Assembly (NCBI GenBank): GCA_039707655.1
Contig: CM077666.1
Coordinates: 284,259,166-284,323,165, forward strand
Length of the DNA: 64,000 nt
Direction of reading: 5' to 3'
Source of the DNA: Elymus sibiricus
Taxonomy: Eukaryota > Streptophyta > Magnoliopsida > Poales > Poaceae
The notes below the pieces were generated by a model. It was not told the DNA's origin and did not search any database. It saw only the letters and a list, made by a program, of their open reading frames with translations. The position numbers and the translations under genes are program-made. Shown piece by piece: positions 1 to 11,768 of the stretch. The stretch's first letter is position 1. Each line of letters begins with the position of its first letter.

Positions 1-899
1 ACAATACAAATACATGCCTCGCTACTCCTCCTGTCACAGAGTGAGGACATCGCAAGATTGAACCTACTACTATGCACCACTTCCTCTGAAGATCTAATCA
101 TCAACTTGGCCAAAGAAAACTCATAGATTGGAAAGCATACATAGCTATAAAATCACACATAATAAAGTTCAGAAAAGACTAATTACTTTCAATGAATAAT
201 CTGATCATAAACCCATAATTCATCGGATCCCAACCAACACACCGCAAAAAGATTACATCGAATCAATCTCCGAAGAGAACATTGTATTGAAGATCAAAGA
301 GAGAGAGAGAGAGAGAGAGCCATCTAGCTATTGCTATGGACCCATAGGTCCTGTGGGAACTACTCACACATCATCATGGAGGCGGCAAGGTTGATGAAGA
401 TGGCCTCCGTGATCAATTCCCCCTCCGGCAGAGTACCAACGGAGGCCTCTAGATGGATCATGGAAGAACAGAGGCTTGCCGAGGTGATAAAATTGTTTCG
501 GTTCTCGCTATGGTGGTTTCTGGATTTATGGGAATTTATAGGCTTGGAATTAGGTCAAACGGAGCTATGAGGGGCCCACAAGCTCAGGTGGCGCGCCTCC
601 CCTGGGGGCGCGCCGTGTGAGCTTGTGGCTCTCTCGTATATCTTCTGGCCTCCCCCCGAAGCTTCTAGGGTCTCTCCTGGTGCAGAAAAAATCACTGTAA
701 AGTTTCATCATGCTTGGACTTTGTTTGGTATGGTTTTTCTGTGACACAAAGAAATAGGCAAAAAGAGAAACTGGCGCTGGGCACTGAGTTAATAGGTTAG
801 TTCCCAAAAATGATATAAAATTGCATATAAAGCATACAAGATTGATAATATAATAGCATGAACCAATCAAAAAATTATAGATACGTTGGAGACGTATCA
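1..899 (-). mobile_element. Partial LTR, minus orientation, cut by the window edge
   Basis: In the minus sense the LTR starts TGATACGTCTCC at 899 and runs off the left edge. It resembles the ATH-4 LTRs at 56387-57951 and 61895-63440, which are about 1.55 kb long: shared blocks include the region near 1-60, the gene-like stretch near 330-430 and the last 60 bases. The sequence right of 899 is LINE coding sequence rather than a polypurine tract. This is therefore a 5' LTR or a solo LTR, with any internal region to the left of the window. The short ORFs inside it are not considered genes. Confidence 0.85.
299..319. repeat. (GA)n microsatellite in the LTR
   Basis: About ten GA units. The ATH-4 LTRs have only two to four units at the same place, so the expansion is specific to this copy. 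Confidence 0.9.
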
Positions 900-1438
900 A
901 GGATGAAACGACCTAAGCTAGCACCAGACCATTGGCTAGTATCCTCTTTGATTTTATCAACCTCTCTCAGGAGCGGCGTGTAGGCATTGTCAAAGACCGT
1001 TGCATTTCACCCCCTCCAAATGTTGCAAACAATTAGGGTCACCAGGGTGTTGAGGGATCTTCTTTTGGCACCCTGAACTCGGTCTCTTGCCTCCAACCAC
1101 CATTCCCGAAGAGAAATATGTGCTCACAGAATGACCTCGTGCAAGCTAGTCCATTGTAGCACCGCTCCCCAAATGATAGAGACGACGCTGCAGCTCATGA
1201 CCAAGTGATGTGTTGATTTTTGTTCGGCGTGAAAGAAACTACAAGCATCAATATAAGGGAAATATTGTTTGGCAAGTCTATCCGCAATCCAAACATGACC
1301 CCTTACGACCAACCAAAGGAATAACCTGCATTTCAGAAATGCCCAAGTCTTCCATATAGTACAGGTCGTCCTACATACAATAGTCCTCATGAAGTAAGCT
1401 TTGTGGACCGATCTCGTAGAGAAGGCACCGTTTGGACC
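900..1438 (-). pseudogene. LINE ORF2 C-terminal fragment (RT zinc-binding region)
   Basis: Minus-strand translation of 1390-1124 gives the region that follows the reverse transcriptase of plant non-LTR elements (zf-RVT type): IWKTWAFLKCRLFLWLV, then a CSFFHAEQKSTHHLVM block with Cys and His residues. Further down, towards 900, come WWLEARD and NATVFDN, typical of the LINE C-terminus, with a TGA inside the second block. The fragment ends at the ATH-1 insertion site (GGACC, 1434-1438). Removing ATH-1 joins it to 16413-16515. It is a decayed, three-way split LINE without a host function. Confidence 0.8.
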
Positions 1439-2790
1439 TGATACCTCCTTTTATTGATCCGGCAATGGAACAGAAAAGTGTATGCTGCACCTATTTCCCC
1501 AGAGGTGTCCCTGGATTATCGAACCCACGAGAGGAATATTCCCTTGAAGCGATAGTCTCTAGCAAGCTTTTGTCAAAGTGTCAAATCCAGCTTTTGACCG
1601 GATCAAGCAAGCAAATAGTGATTCAAACACTTATTATAAAAGAGGTACGTGTATGAGGTCTTAATGCGTACAACCATGTATTTGTGTTGGGACCAGATAT
1701 GATCTTAATTTGTACGCTGGAAGTCACCCATCGAGATGTTCTTGTTACGGATCGAAGTGGGGGATGTGTCCAAATAACATCTTGACCGGCATGAGTCCTG
1801 CATCAAGAATTAGTTATCCTACCGCAGGCCCTATCCGTCACACGGGGTTGCCTTGATAATTAAGATAATAAAATCAGACAAGTGCTTTGGGCGTTTAATG
1901 ACTACACCTCATGTATCCCCAAGGATATGATCCATGTTACCCTACTGAACCTTACTGTCACCGGTGTTCAGTATAACACTTCATGGTCTCCTCGCTCCTA
2001 GCCTCACCGGTGCTCAATCTCCATGATCCTCGGTACCTGCAGGGATGAAGATCGCGGACAAGACAAGAGACATCCACGGAACAATTTTATTTCACACATA
2101 TGTGACGTTATTTCAAAGCCCTTCCATTGATCCCCACAACAAATACAGAGGGTTGCAAGGCTCATGCCTCAACCCATACCTTACCGGACTACTCACACAT
2201 GGATATCAGATCACGGGAAGAAAACATTGAAGAACACATCTTGGAGATTGATTGATTGCAAATATGTCTTACAATGATGCCTTGTGTGATGCATGATTAC
2301 ATGTATGAACTAGATGAGGAAGCACCATGGTGGTGATGGTGGCTATGGAGATGGAAATGGCGGCGGCTAGGGTTTGTGGATGAAGATGATAAGTTCTGGC
2401 TGCTGATGACGCTCTCCCCGTGCTCGTTCTGTTGACATTTCAATGGGGTCCCCTTTATAAAAGTTGTACATGTGGATGATCTTCCTCGGTTTCCACGCCA
2501 TACGGGCGCTCATACGGGCGTGTGCGCCCACATGGAACGCCGTCTTTTGCACTATTTTCACAGAAATGTCTCCTGTTGATTCTTTCTTCCTCCATTCTCC
2601 TTCCTTTCCATTCCCACACGTGATTTCTTCCCTTTTTAGCCCATTTCTTGTGGAAACACATCAAAGAGAGGATTTGTGGAATCCATTGCAATTATTAGGC
2701 ATTAGTGATAATATCGGAGTGAATATCTCTTTTTAAATGAAACATCTCGGTTTAAACAAAGGTGAATGAGTGTAAAAATATTACTCATCA
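1439..2790 (-). mobile_element. ATH-1 3' LTR
   Basis: 1352 bp, TG..CA ends. It aligns over its length with 15050-16412. In the minus sense a TATA-like TTTATAAA lies at about 2453-2461. A GC-rich motif with CATACGGGCG and GTGCGCCC repeats lies just upstream of it (2496-2555), so U3 is at the high-coordinate side. Confidence 0.88.
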
Positions 2791-2791
2791 A

Positions 2792-2804
2792 CTCCCCCAA
2801 GCTT
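2792..2804 (-). other. ATH-1 polypurine tract
   Basis: The minus strand reads AAGCTTGGGGGAG, one base from the LTR start at 2790. This is the expected plus-strand primer position. Confidence 0.85.
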
Positions 2805-4687
2805 AAACTTGATCGTCCTCGAGCAACATAAAGAGAAATCCAAATCATAAGGAACTCGGTTGTTTAAACCAAAATAACGAGAAGGTTTTGGTTCACTTAC
2901 GATCGGTACGCCTAGATAGCCCTCCGCTTCTTGACCTGAAAACTTAGCATAGCTGTAGCGGTGGCATGGTTATAGTGCAAGTGTTAGTGAGGCAAAGATA
3001 ATAAATACAAAGTTCTTGATCTACTAGATAAAACAACTTTGCAACACTCTATTCTATTTATTCTAGACAACACTTGCTTGCCGGGAATGCACGAAAGAGT
3101 TTTCTTTTGATAGAGCCATAAAAACATATATTAGGGAGTGAAAAGCATGTAGAAAAATATAATGCTCAAGTTCTCATAAGCACACCCACAATTATTTCCT
3201 CCTCAAGGCTCTTAAGCACTTCATTTCAATCATTGTTTGCTGGAACTTTGGTTGTCATGTGAAGGGATTATGCCAAATAAGTGATCATGCATAGAGTTTC
3301 GCTATGCTTAATGTTTGGGAATTATGGACTTTTGATGAATGTCTCTTTCGAGATCTGTTGATCAGTCCCCTTTATTTACCACATACACACCCATTCAAGA
3401 GAAAGCCGAATAATATGCGTTTGTAGTGTTACCACTACGTACGGTAACAAACTCATAGCCGAAATCCGATCTATCGCTCTTGGTGGATCATTCATTGGCT
3501 AGCGGAGTCCTCAGCATAACATCAAGAAAGGTGACGAAGCCACATTTACACACATACACATGCATAGAGTAGCGGGGCCATGCCACTAGTGATAAGCTGA
3601 AGCACCATGTAAGAGATACAACACAGATTTTTGGCATAATCTCGTACACCCTTCAACTAAGTTCCTCTAGACAATTTAATCCACAAGTGCTATCAAGTCT
3701 ATTAAAATTAACAACATGGGGTTGAGTATTTCAAACATCATTTCTACTACAATTTTCTCAACTCCCAAGTCTTTGAAGATTTCCTCTTGTGCATGGTTAT
3801 TCTTAGTTAATATCATTTCATTTAAAAACAGTCCCACAACAAGTCTTGGTTTTCTAAACTAAACAGAACAAAGGCTACAAAATTATTTCAACTACTAGAA
3901 CAAAACCTTTGTCTTAATTATCAAGACCTACTCCCATTTTCACAGATCACATATACTACTACTACATCTACTCTAAGTATTTCAAGTGCAAAAAGACGGG
4001 AGTCGTAGGATATACCTTCACGGTTGCAAATTTACACACTTTTCTTCCTTACTCTTACATTCCTTGTTGTCCGGCGTAGATCAACTCCTCTGGAAACAAA
4101 ATGCAAACGAATTCCGAGGGGCAAAATAAAGAGCAAAGCAAAGCTTATTCTATTTTTTTTGGTTTTTGCATTTTTGAAAACTAACTTGCAAACAAAAAAT
4201 CGCGAAGGCAAAAGCAAATAAAAAAGAAAAGCAAATAAAAGCAAAGTGTTGGAACAAACCAACACAAGTGTTTTGAAGCTCTATGAGCTTAAGTACAACC
4301 TCATTACAATTTATTCAAATAATACCGCCGCATCTTGATGTAGAAGTGGTGACCTCCCCCAAGCTTAGGCTTTTGAAAGCCCAAACCGGCGGGATCATTG
4401 CGGCGGTTGGTCAGGAGCCCATCCTTGGCTCCAGTTGGAGAAGTTCATGTTCATGTAGGTGGACGTGCCTCGAAGAGACTCGGTGAGGTTGCTCATGTCT
4501 TGGATAGAGCCCTGGAGGCTGTTGAGATCCGCATAGGTGGCGTAGTTTCCTTGTTGTGGCTGCTCTTGGGGCTACTCCTCTTCTTTGTCGGCGGCGAGAT
4601 CTTCTTCATCTACCTGTTCAGGTTCTGGGCCTTCTTGGTCAAAAGATGCATCTCCTTCCTGCGCAACATAATGCAATTGTCCATGTT
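2805..4687 (-). other. ATH-1 3' non-coding region with a second polypurine tract copy
   Basis: About 1.9 kb between the env-position ORF and the 3' polypurine tract. No convincing coding sequence is seen. A second copy of the polypurine tract, AAGCTTGGGGGAGG on the minus strand, lies at 4353-4366, about 1.55 kb from the real one. The rest is AT-rich, with no further structure recognised. Confidence 0.6.
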
Positions 4688-5605
4688 CTATGAAAAAAAA
4701 CGGTTAGGCATAGGAGTGGGCAACAAGTATGCCACTCCAGGAATTCTGATGCAATGACGGCCATTACGAACTACTAGCATTCCAGCGCTAGTGAGAACAC
4801 GAATATTAACAAGGGTGATACCGACAATGGGGTGAAGGTGATTGAAGTTGATACCAAGGGAGTTGGCCAACATGGTGATCACTCCTCCACACACGATATC
4901 TCCTTGTGCATGATTTGCTTGATGCGCGAGGTGTAGCAAAAGTATTTCCCCTAAGTTGGTCAAATAACTGATGTCAAGGTTTGCTGATTTCCTGAGAACT
5001 AGCATGTTCTCATCATTCACCTTACAAACTTCTCCTCGTGCCTGCAATGAATTAGTGATAACATAATAGAAATAACGTATAGCAGGAGTTTCAATGCAAC
5101 TGGCTCTCGAGCCACTTGTGCTCATCAAATTGAAGGATTGCCTTGGGTGCGCGTCAGTGAAATCATAAACATATCTAAGATCATCATCATTGTTGGTGAA
5201 GCCAAAATAATTACACCACTCGTCGAGAGTGATGTTGAAGTCTTGGTCCAGGAGACGGAAAGTGATCCTCTCCTCCTCATATGCATTTAGCACCAAACCA
5301 ACATTATGCGAGAGAGTGCTAAGAAACTCAAGCGTCAAGCATTCATATGTCTCACATCCCTGATAAACAAAATGATGCAACCCGGCATTATGACAAAGCA
5401 AATTGAAATCATTAGTAATACCTAGCTTGGCGAGTGTGGTCGCGCAAGCCCATTTGGTTGCTTTGATCTTCCTTGTACTGAGCTTTTGGAATTTCTTCCT
5501 TGCTTCACGGTCGGTGAAGACGATTCCCTGGGTTAAAACTTGTTGTGGCGGTGCGGTGGATGAACTCGAAGCACCGCATACGCGAGTCGACCCCCTTGTA
5601 AACAT
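4688..5605 (-). CDS. ATH-1 env-position ORF, ATHILA ORF-like protein
   Basis: 305 codons from ATG at 5605. The protein looks like the ORF found after pol in Athila-type plant elements and in plant proteins annotated as putative gypsy-type transposon protein. It has a basic N-terminal stretch (FTDREARKKFQKLSTRKIKA, residues about 30-50), then FVYQGCETYECLTLEFLSTL, and a middle block beginning ITFRLLDQDFNITLDEWCNYF. No signal peptide or clear membrane anchor is seen, so it is called env-position rather than Env. Its function is unknown. It ends at a stop shortly before the second polypurine tract copy. The real start could lie upstream through an intron. Identity rests on motif memory, not a search. 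Confidence 0.6.
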   Translation of the reverse strand: MFTRGSTRVCGASSSSTAPPQQVLTQGIVFTDREARKKFQKLSTRKIKATKWACATTLAKLGITNDFNLLCHNAGLHHFVYQGCETYECLTLEFLSTLSHNVGLVLNAYEEERITFRLLDQDFNITLDEWCNYFGFTNNDDDLRYVYDFTDAHPRQSFNLMSTSGSRASCIETPAIRYFYYVITNSLQARGEVCKVNDENMLVLRKSANLDISYLTNLGEILLLHLAHQANHAQGDIVCGGVITMLANSLGINFNHLHPIVGITLVNIRVLTSAGMLVVRNGRHCIRIPGVAYLLPTPMPNRFFS

Positions 5606-5949
5606 CTACAAAACAAATTTTCAGTCCAATACAATTAAACAAAATTGATCCCACGGTAGTCACAACATCATACACTTCTAAAAACAACAACGAATCCAAG
5701 CCAAACTCAAATTTGGATCAAAAATATGCATCTCCTAGTCATGGCAATGCTAGGCATGTAGAACACGGATTCGCGAAAAATAAATTGGGGATCAAAGGAG
5801 AAACATACCGTAGATCGATTACACAGAAGGATTTGAACTGAAATCGAGTGAGTAGAGAGATTGGGCGAAGTTTTGCTAGGGATTGGGGAGGTTTGGAGGA
5901 AGAAGAAGAAGAAAAGAGAGAGATGGGGGTGATTTACCTTCTTCCTCGG

Positions 5950-6370
5950 GCTTATTGGGGCCTCCAGGGGTCGAAACGACCGCTCATACGAGCGCATGCG
6001 CCAGTATGGAACGCCGTTGTTCATCCTGATGACTTACCTGCGTTTGTGCATAAATGAAATGACCGCTGAAACGAACGGCGGCGTCCATTTGAAACGTTGT
6101 CTTTCATCCTGATCTTTTTCTTTTCCTGGTCGAAGATGTCATACGACCACTCGAACGGGCGCATGCGCCCATTTGAAACGCCGTCAAATGCTTTGGTCTC
6201 TTTCTCGTTTTTGCAGAGGTTTCAAACGACCGCTGAAACGAGCGCTTGCACTCATTTAAAACGCCGTCTTTCACTCTGGTATCTCTGGTTGTTTTGTGTT
6301 GGAACCTCCAGCAGGCCATACAAACGCCTATACGACCGATGCGATCGTTTGAAAGGCCGGCTTTTAATCT
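5950..6370 (-). promoter_or_regulatory. Five degenerate copies of the ATH-1 U3 GC-rich motif upstream of the env-position ORF
   Basis: The motif pattern (GACCGCT..ACGAGCGCATGCGCC..GGAACGCCGT) recurs near 5970, 6060, 6140, 6228 and 6320, about 80-90 bp apart. The same motif occurs once in each ATH-1 LTR (2496-2555 and 16115-16175), upstream of the TATA box. The copy nearest the ORF also shares the following CGAGGAAG stretch with the LTR. A duplicated promoter element is the simplest reading, but no clear TATA was found here. Confidence 0.5.
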
Positions 6371-6595
6371 ATTTCTTTCGAAACTTTTCTTTTTCTTTTT
6401 TCTCCTGCGGGGTTAGTTCCAAAACAATACATAGACATATTTCCAGGCATCCAAACATCAATACAACATATTTTTCAACTTGCACATAGCAAAGCCTTCA
6501 TTAGAACCACTCTTCCAAACTTACTTCTTCATAGAGAACTTCAATCACTCTTTTATTAAAGCAAAAATAAAACTTACTTGTCTACTTTATTCGCG

Positions 6596-6622
6596 TGGGT
6601 TGCCTCCCACGAAGCGCTTGTT
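6596..6622 (-). other. Conserved block shared by ATH-1, ATH-2 and ATH-4
   Basis: The minus strand reads AAGCGCTTCGTGGGAGGCAACCC. The same block, with few changes, occurs at 11741-11765 (ATH-2) and 60721-60747 (ATH-4), in each case beside the last ORF of a non-autonomous element. Role unknown. Confidence 0.6.
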
Positions 6623-6652
6623 TTCGGTCGGTTAGCTCGACCGTAGTGGTGA

Positions 6653-7139
6653 TCAAGGTGGTGCAAACACACCGAGACCATAGCTTCGGGCATTCACGAT
6701 GATGCCTTCTCCTGTGTAGGTCTTCATTTTCTTTTTCCTGGGGAAATGTCTTACAAAAGGATCTTTAGCTGGTAAGTCAAATCTTACATTCCCCTCAAAC
6801 ACATTTATCACAGCTTTGATAGTCCTTAGAAAAGGTCTACCGAGAATTATAGGAGCAATTTGATCTTCAGGCATATCTACTATCACAAGATCAATCATGA
6901 TGGGGCAATCATTAGTTTGAACTATAACTCCATGCTTAATGCCTACTTCCCGAGTAAAAGTAGAGTTAGCCATATTCAATATAATCTCAGTAGTAGCATA
7001 AGGACCTAGATTGAGACTATCATAAACAGATTTAGGGATAGTGGAAACACTAGCCCCCTAGATCACATAAGGCACTGAATTTATTCAATCCAATCTCAAT
7101 CTCTATTGTAGGTTCAAAAGCATCTTCTTTCTTAGCTAG
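6653..7139 (-). pseudogene. ATH-1 aspartic protease fragment
   Basis: The minus-strand reading has the retropepsin plan of gypsy elements: LNKFSALCDLG before the catalytic Asp, then MANSTFTREVGIKHG, and IAPIILGRPFLRTIKAVIN (the conserved ILGRPFL) near 6830. At the catalytic D-L-G-A-S motif the run of G residues (C run at 7054-7058 on the plus strand) looks one base too long, which shifts the frame exactly there. The segment is continuous with the gag-side sequence right of ATH-2. Across the insertion the codons read DERKKLYSKLL then AKKEDAFEP without a break. After 6653 non-coding sequence follows and RT is absent. Confidence 0.75.
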
Positions 7140-8774
7140 TGATGTCTACTACGCAGCTTTTATTCTTGTAGACGTTGTTGGGCCTCCAAGTGCAGAGTTT
7201 TGTAGGACAGTAGCAAATTTCCCTCAAGTGGATGACCTAAGGTTTATCAATCCGTGGGAGGCGTAGGATGAAGATGGTCTCTTTCAAACAACCCTGCAAT
7301 CAAATACAAGAAATCTCTTGTGTCCCGAACACACCCAATACAATGGTAAATTGTATAGATGCACTAGTTCGGCGAAGAGATGGTGATACAAGTGTAGTAT
7401 GGATAGTAGATATAGGTTTTTGTAATCTGAAAAATAAAAAACAGCAAGGTAGCAAGTAACAAAAGTGAGCACAAATGGTATTGCAATGCTTCAAAACAAG
7501 ACCTAGGATTCATACTTTCACTAGTGCAATCTCTCCACAATGCTAACATAATTGGATCATATAAGAATCCCTCAACGTGCGACAAAGAATCACTCCAAAG
7601 TTCCTATTAGCGGAGAACATAAGAAAGAAATTGTTGTAGGGTACGAAACCACCTCAAAGTTATCCTTTCCGATCAATCTATTGAGCCATCCCTATAAGTG
7701 TCACAAACAGCCCTAGAGTTCGTACTAAAATAACACCATATGATACGCATCAACCAACTCTAATGTCACCTAGATACTCCAATGTCACCACAAGTATCCG
7801 TGAGTTGATTATTCGATATGCATCAAACAACTTCAGATTCATAATATTCAATCCACACAAAGAACTTCAAAGAGTACCCCAAAGTTTCTATCAGAGAAAA
7901 GAAGATGAAAACATGTACCAACCCATATGCCTAGACTCCCCAAGGTCACGGGAATCCGTGAGTTGATTACCAAAACATACAACAAGTGACTCAATAGAAT
8001 ACCCCATTGTCACCACGGGTATCCACATGCAAGACATACATCAAGTGTTCTCAAATCTGAAATATTCAATCCGACAATAGCGAAACCTCAAAGGGAAAGA
8101 CTCAATTCATCACAAGAAGATAGAGAGGGAAGAAACACCATATGATCCAACTATATTAACAAAGCTCGTGATACATCAAGATCGTGCCAAATCAAGAACA
8201 CGAGAGAGAGAGAGATCAAACACATAGCTACTAGTACATACCCTCGGCCCCAAGGGTGAACTACTCCCTCCTCGTCATGGAGACCACCGGGATGATGAAG
8301 ATGGCTTCCGGTGATGATTCTCCCCTGCAGGGTGCCGGAATAGGGCTCCAGATGGTATTTCTTTGGTACAGAGGCGTGCGGCGGCGGCGTCAAAGTTCTA
8401 GGTTAATTTCTGGGGGTTTCTCTATTTATAGGATTTTTCAGCGTTGGAATCACGCGAAACGGAGCTACATGGGACCCACAAGGTACCACGGCGCGACCCC
8501 CCCAGGCCGCGCCGTGGTGCCTTGTGAGCACCTTGTGAGGCTTCTGGTCCTTCCATGAAGCTTCGGGGGTCTCTTTTGGTCCAAAAAAATCGTCAAAAAG
8601 TTTCGTCCAATTCTGAGAACTTTTATTTCTGCACAAAAAACAACACCACGGTAGTTCTGCTGAAAACAGCGTCAGACCAGGTTAGTTCTAATCAAATCAT
8701 ACCAAAACCATATAAAATAGTTATAAACATGGCATGAATACTTCATAAATTATAGATACGTTGGAGATGTATCA
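7140..8774 (-). mobile_element. ATH-2 3' LTR
   Basis: 1635 bp, TG..CA ends, starting TGATACATCTCC in the minus sense. A near-perfect inverted repeat (about 17-bp arms: CAAGGTACCACGGCGCG and its partner) lies near 8489-8532, like those in the ATH-3 and ATH-4 LTRs. Its 7945-8774 part aligns with 12664-13498. Confidence 0.88.
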
Positions 8775-8788
8775 GCATCCCCAAGCTT
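8775..8788 (-). other. ATH-2 polypurine tract
   Basis: The minus strand reads AAGCTTGGGGATGC, directly abutting the LTR start. Confidence 0.85.
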
Positions 8789-11768
8789 AATTCCTGCTCG
8801 TCCTCGAGTAGGTAAATGATAAAAGGAATAATTTATGAAGTGTGAATGCTAGCATAGTGCATAAGTTTTATCAATGATAATTGCAATCACTTTTTCTTGC
8901 ATCAATATATATCATAAACAGTAGCTCATCTCATAAAACTTCTCATGATCAAGTAGCAAGCTATTCACATGTTAAAGTATAGACCATAAACTTTCTTGAA
9001 AAACTAACAAACTATGTTCTCAGTCATCAAACAATTGCAATTCATCTTATTTTCAGGAAGGTTCTATGTAAGAACTTTGATTTAGCAAATTCCACATACT
9101 CAACTATCATATAGTCTTCCATGATTGCTGACACTCAAAGCATATTTTTAGAACAAATCGTTTCAGTCAAACACGTAGGAAGATAGGGGCTTAATGTTTT
9201 GCCTCCCAACTTATTTATCTCAGGGATAATGTCAACAATAATAACTCATGATCGCCTATATTCAACGGGATATATGTGCCTGGATCTTTCCCCACCACAT
9301 GATGCTTTCCAAGAGAGAAAAATAAAAACGGAATAGAGAAGAACACTATTGACTCTTGCATAAAAATAAATACATAAAGTAAAAGATAGGCCCTTCGCAG
9401 AGGGAAGCAGAGGTTGTCATGCGCTTTTTATTTTTGGATGTGTAAACTCTTAATGCAAAGGAACGTCACTTTATATTGCCCCTTGTGATAGCAACCTTTA
9501 TTATGCAGTCTGTCGCTTTTATTCTTCACCATCACAAGATCGTACAAAGCTTATTTTCCCTTATAATAAAAGTTCATACATATTTAGGAGCAATTTTTAT
9601 TGCTTTGCACCGATGACAACTTACTTGAGGGGTCTTATTCAATCCATAGGTAGATATGGTGGACTCTCATGGCATGAAACTGGGTTTAAGGGTTTTTGGA
9701 TGCACACGTAGTATCTCTACTTAGTACAGGATTTTGGCTAGCAAAAGATAGGGGGCCATCACCACATGTTAGAGGATCCATGACAATATAACATCTATGT
9801 GAATATAAACAAACATAACCCATTACGTTGTCTTCCTTGTCCAACATCAACTACTTGATCAAGTTTGAAAATAATTAAAGGGGCTCACAATCATAGAAGA
9901 TGTCCAAGATAGTATATTTATATGTGAAATCTCTCTTCCTTCAATATTCTTTCATGAATTGTTCAAGTGACCAATGCTGTGTTTGCTAACTTTCAATAAA
10001 TTTTACCACTTACACTTCTTATATGTGAAGTCATTACTCCCCATGGGACAAGCATATGAAGCATATATAATTTGATATTCAATTCATTCAAACATTTACT
10101 CTTAGGATATAAGTGAAGCACAAGAATGAAAACTACTCCAAAAGATATAAGTGAAGATCAATGAGTAGTTAAACAATTAAGTAGCTATGTGAAGACTCTC
10201 TCCAAATAAAGATTTCAGATCTTGATAATTTTATTAAAACAGCAAACAAAATGAAAATAAAAAGACACTCCAAGAATAGCACATATCATGTGAAGAAGTA
10301 AAAACTTAGGCTAACCGATAGGTGTTGATGAAGAAAGGTGGGATGCCAACCGAGGTATCCCCAAGCTCAGTTGCTTGAGACTTCTTGGAATATTATCTTG
10401 GGGTGCCTTGGGCATCCCCAAGCTTGAGCTCTTGTGTCTCCTTAATTCCTCTCATATCATGGCTTCCCCTAAATCTTTAAAAACTTCATCCACACAAAAC
10501 TCAACAAGAACTCGTGAGATAAGTTAGTATAAATCCACTCAAAACCTTAACATTCTCTACTGTAACAAATCAAAAAAATTATAATTAAACATTACATACT
10601 AAATGCCTCTGCATATTTAATAATCCTATCCACAAATAGAAACATTAAACAAGCAACATATGCAAACAATGCAACTATAACCGAAATCTGTCTAAACAGA
10701 ACAGTCTGTAAAGGGTGAATAAGAATTCATATTTCCCTAACTCCAAAAATTCTGAAAACTTACCACGTGACAGAGAACTCATGCATGCTTACTTTGTAAA
10801 AATTTCAGATTTTTATCAAGTTCTGACTATTCGGGAATATTCTGGACATAACAGAAAACTTTCTGTTTTCAAACAGCAACACATAAACTTGCAAACTGAG
10901 CATGGTAAAAGCTATAATTGGAATTTTATTGAACTAAAAGATACAAAACATGATTATTGATAACAGAAATAAAAGCAAACTAAAATAAAATGATGCTCCA
11001 AGAAAAACACATATTATGTGATGAATAAAAATATAGCTCCAAGTAAGATATACCGATAGTGTTGAAGACGAAAGAGGGGATGCCTTCCGGGGCATCCCCA
11101 AGCTTAGTTGCTTGGGTATTCCTTGAATATTACCTTGGGGTGCCTTGGAAATCCCCAATATTAGGGTCTTGCCGCTCCTTATTCTCTTCATATCGATATC
11201 TCACCCAAAACTTGAAAACTTCAATCACACAAAACTTAACGGAACTCCGTGAGATAAGTTAGTATGATAAAAATAAATCATCCACTTAGGTACTGTCAAG
11301 AGAAGATTCATAATTGTTCTCACATAATGCCTACTATATTCTATCATTTCCACAATTTATATTACTCAATATAAGCTATGAAAACACTAAAACAAGCAAA
11401 CTATGCATTGAAAACAAAATCTGTCAAAAACAGAACAGCATGTAGTGAGCGATTTAAAAATCATACTTCTGTACCTCCAAAAATTCTGAAAAATTAGGAC
11501 AACGTAAAAAATTTGTAACCCAATACTCTGTAAAAAATTTAGAATTTCCTCACGCTCCAGTACATAACAGAAGTTCCAGCACTGGACACAAAAGTTTCTG
11601 TTTTTGCACAGAATCAAGTCAACTATCATCCACACTATCCCAAAGGCTTTACTTGGCGCATTATTGAAACAAAACATATAAAACATGATTACTACAATAT
11701 CTTAATCATGTGGACACACAAAAACAGTAGGTATAAATATTGGGTTGTCTCCCAACAAGCGCTTTTCT
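8789..11768 (-). other. ATH-2 3' non-coding region with two extra polypurine tract copies
   Basis: About 3 kb without a convincing sense ORF. The stretch 9421-9710 matches the 3' regions of ATH-3 (around 24342-24626 and 30524-30760), including a broken version of their antisense ORF on the plus strand. Perfect 14-base copies of the polypurine tract (AAGCTTGGGGATGC, minus) occur at 10412-10425 and 11092-11105, close to the last ORF. The conserved block at 11741-11765 lies at the ORF end. Confidence 0.6.

Noticed and set aside
4024..4265. Small ORFs on both strands before the ATH-1 env-position ORF
   Set aside because: Low-complexity A/T-rich sequence, no start context or conservation.
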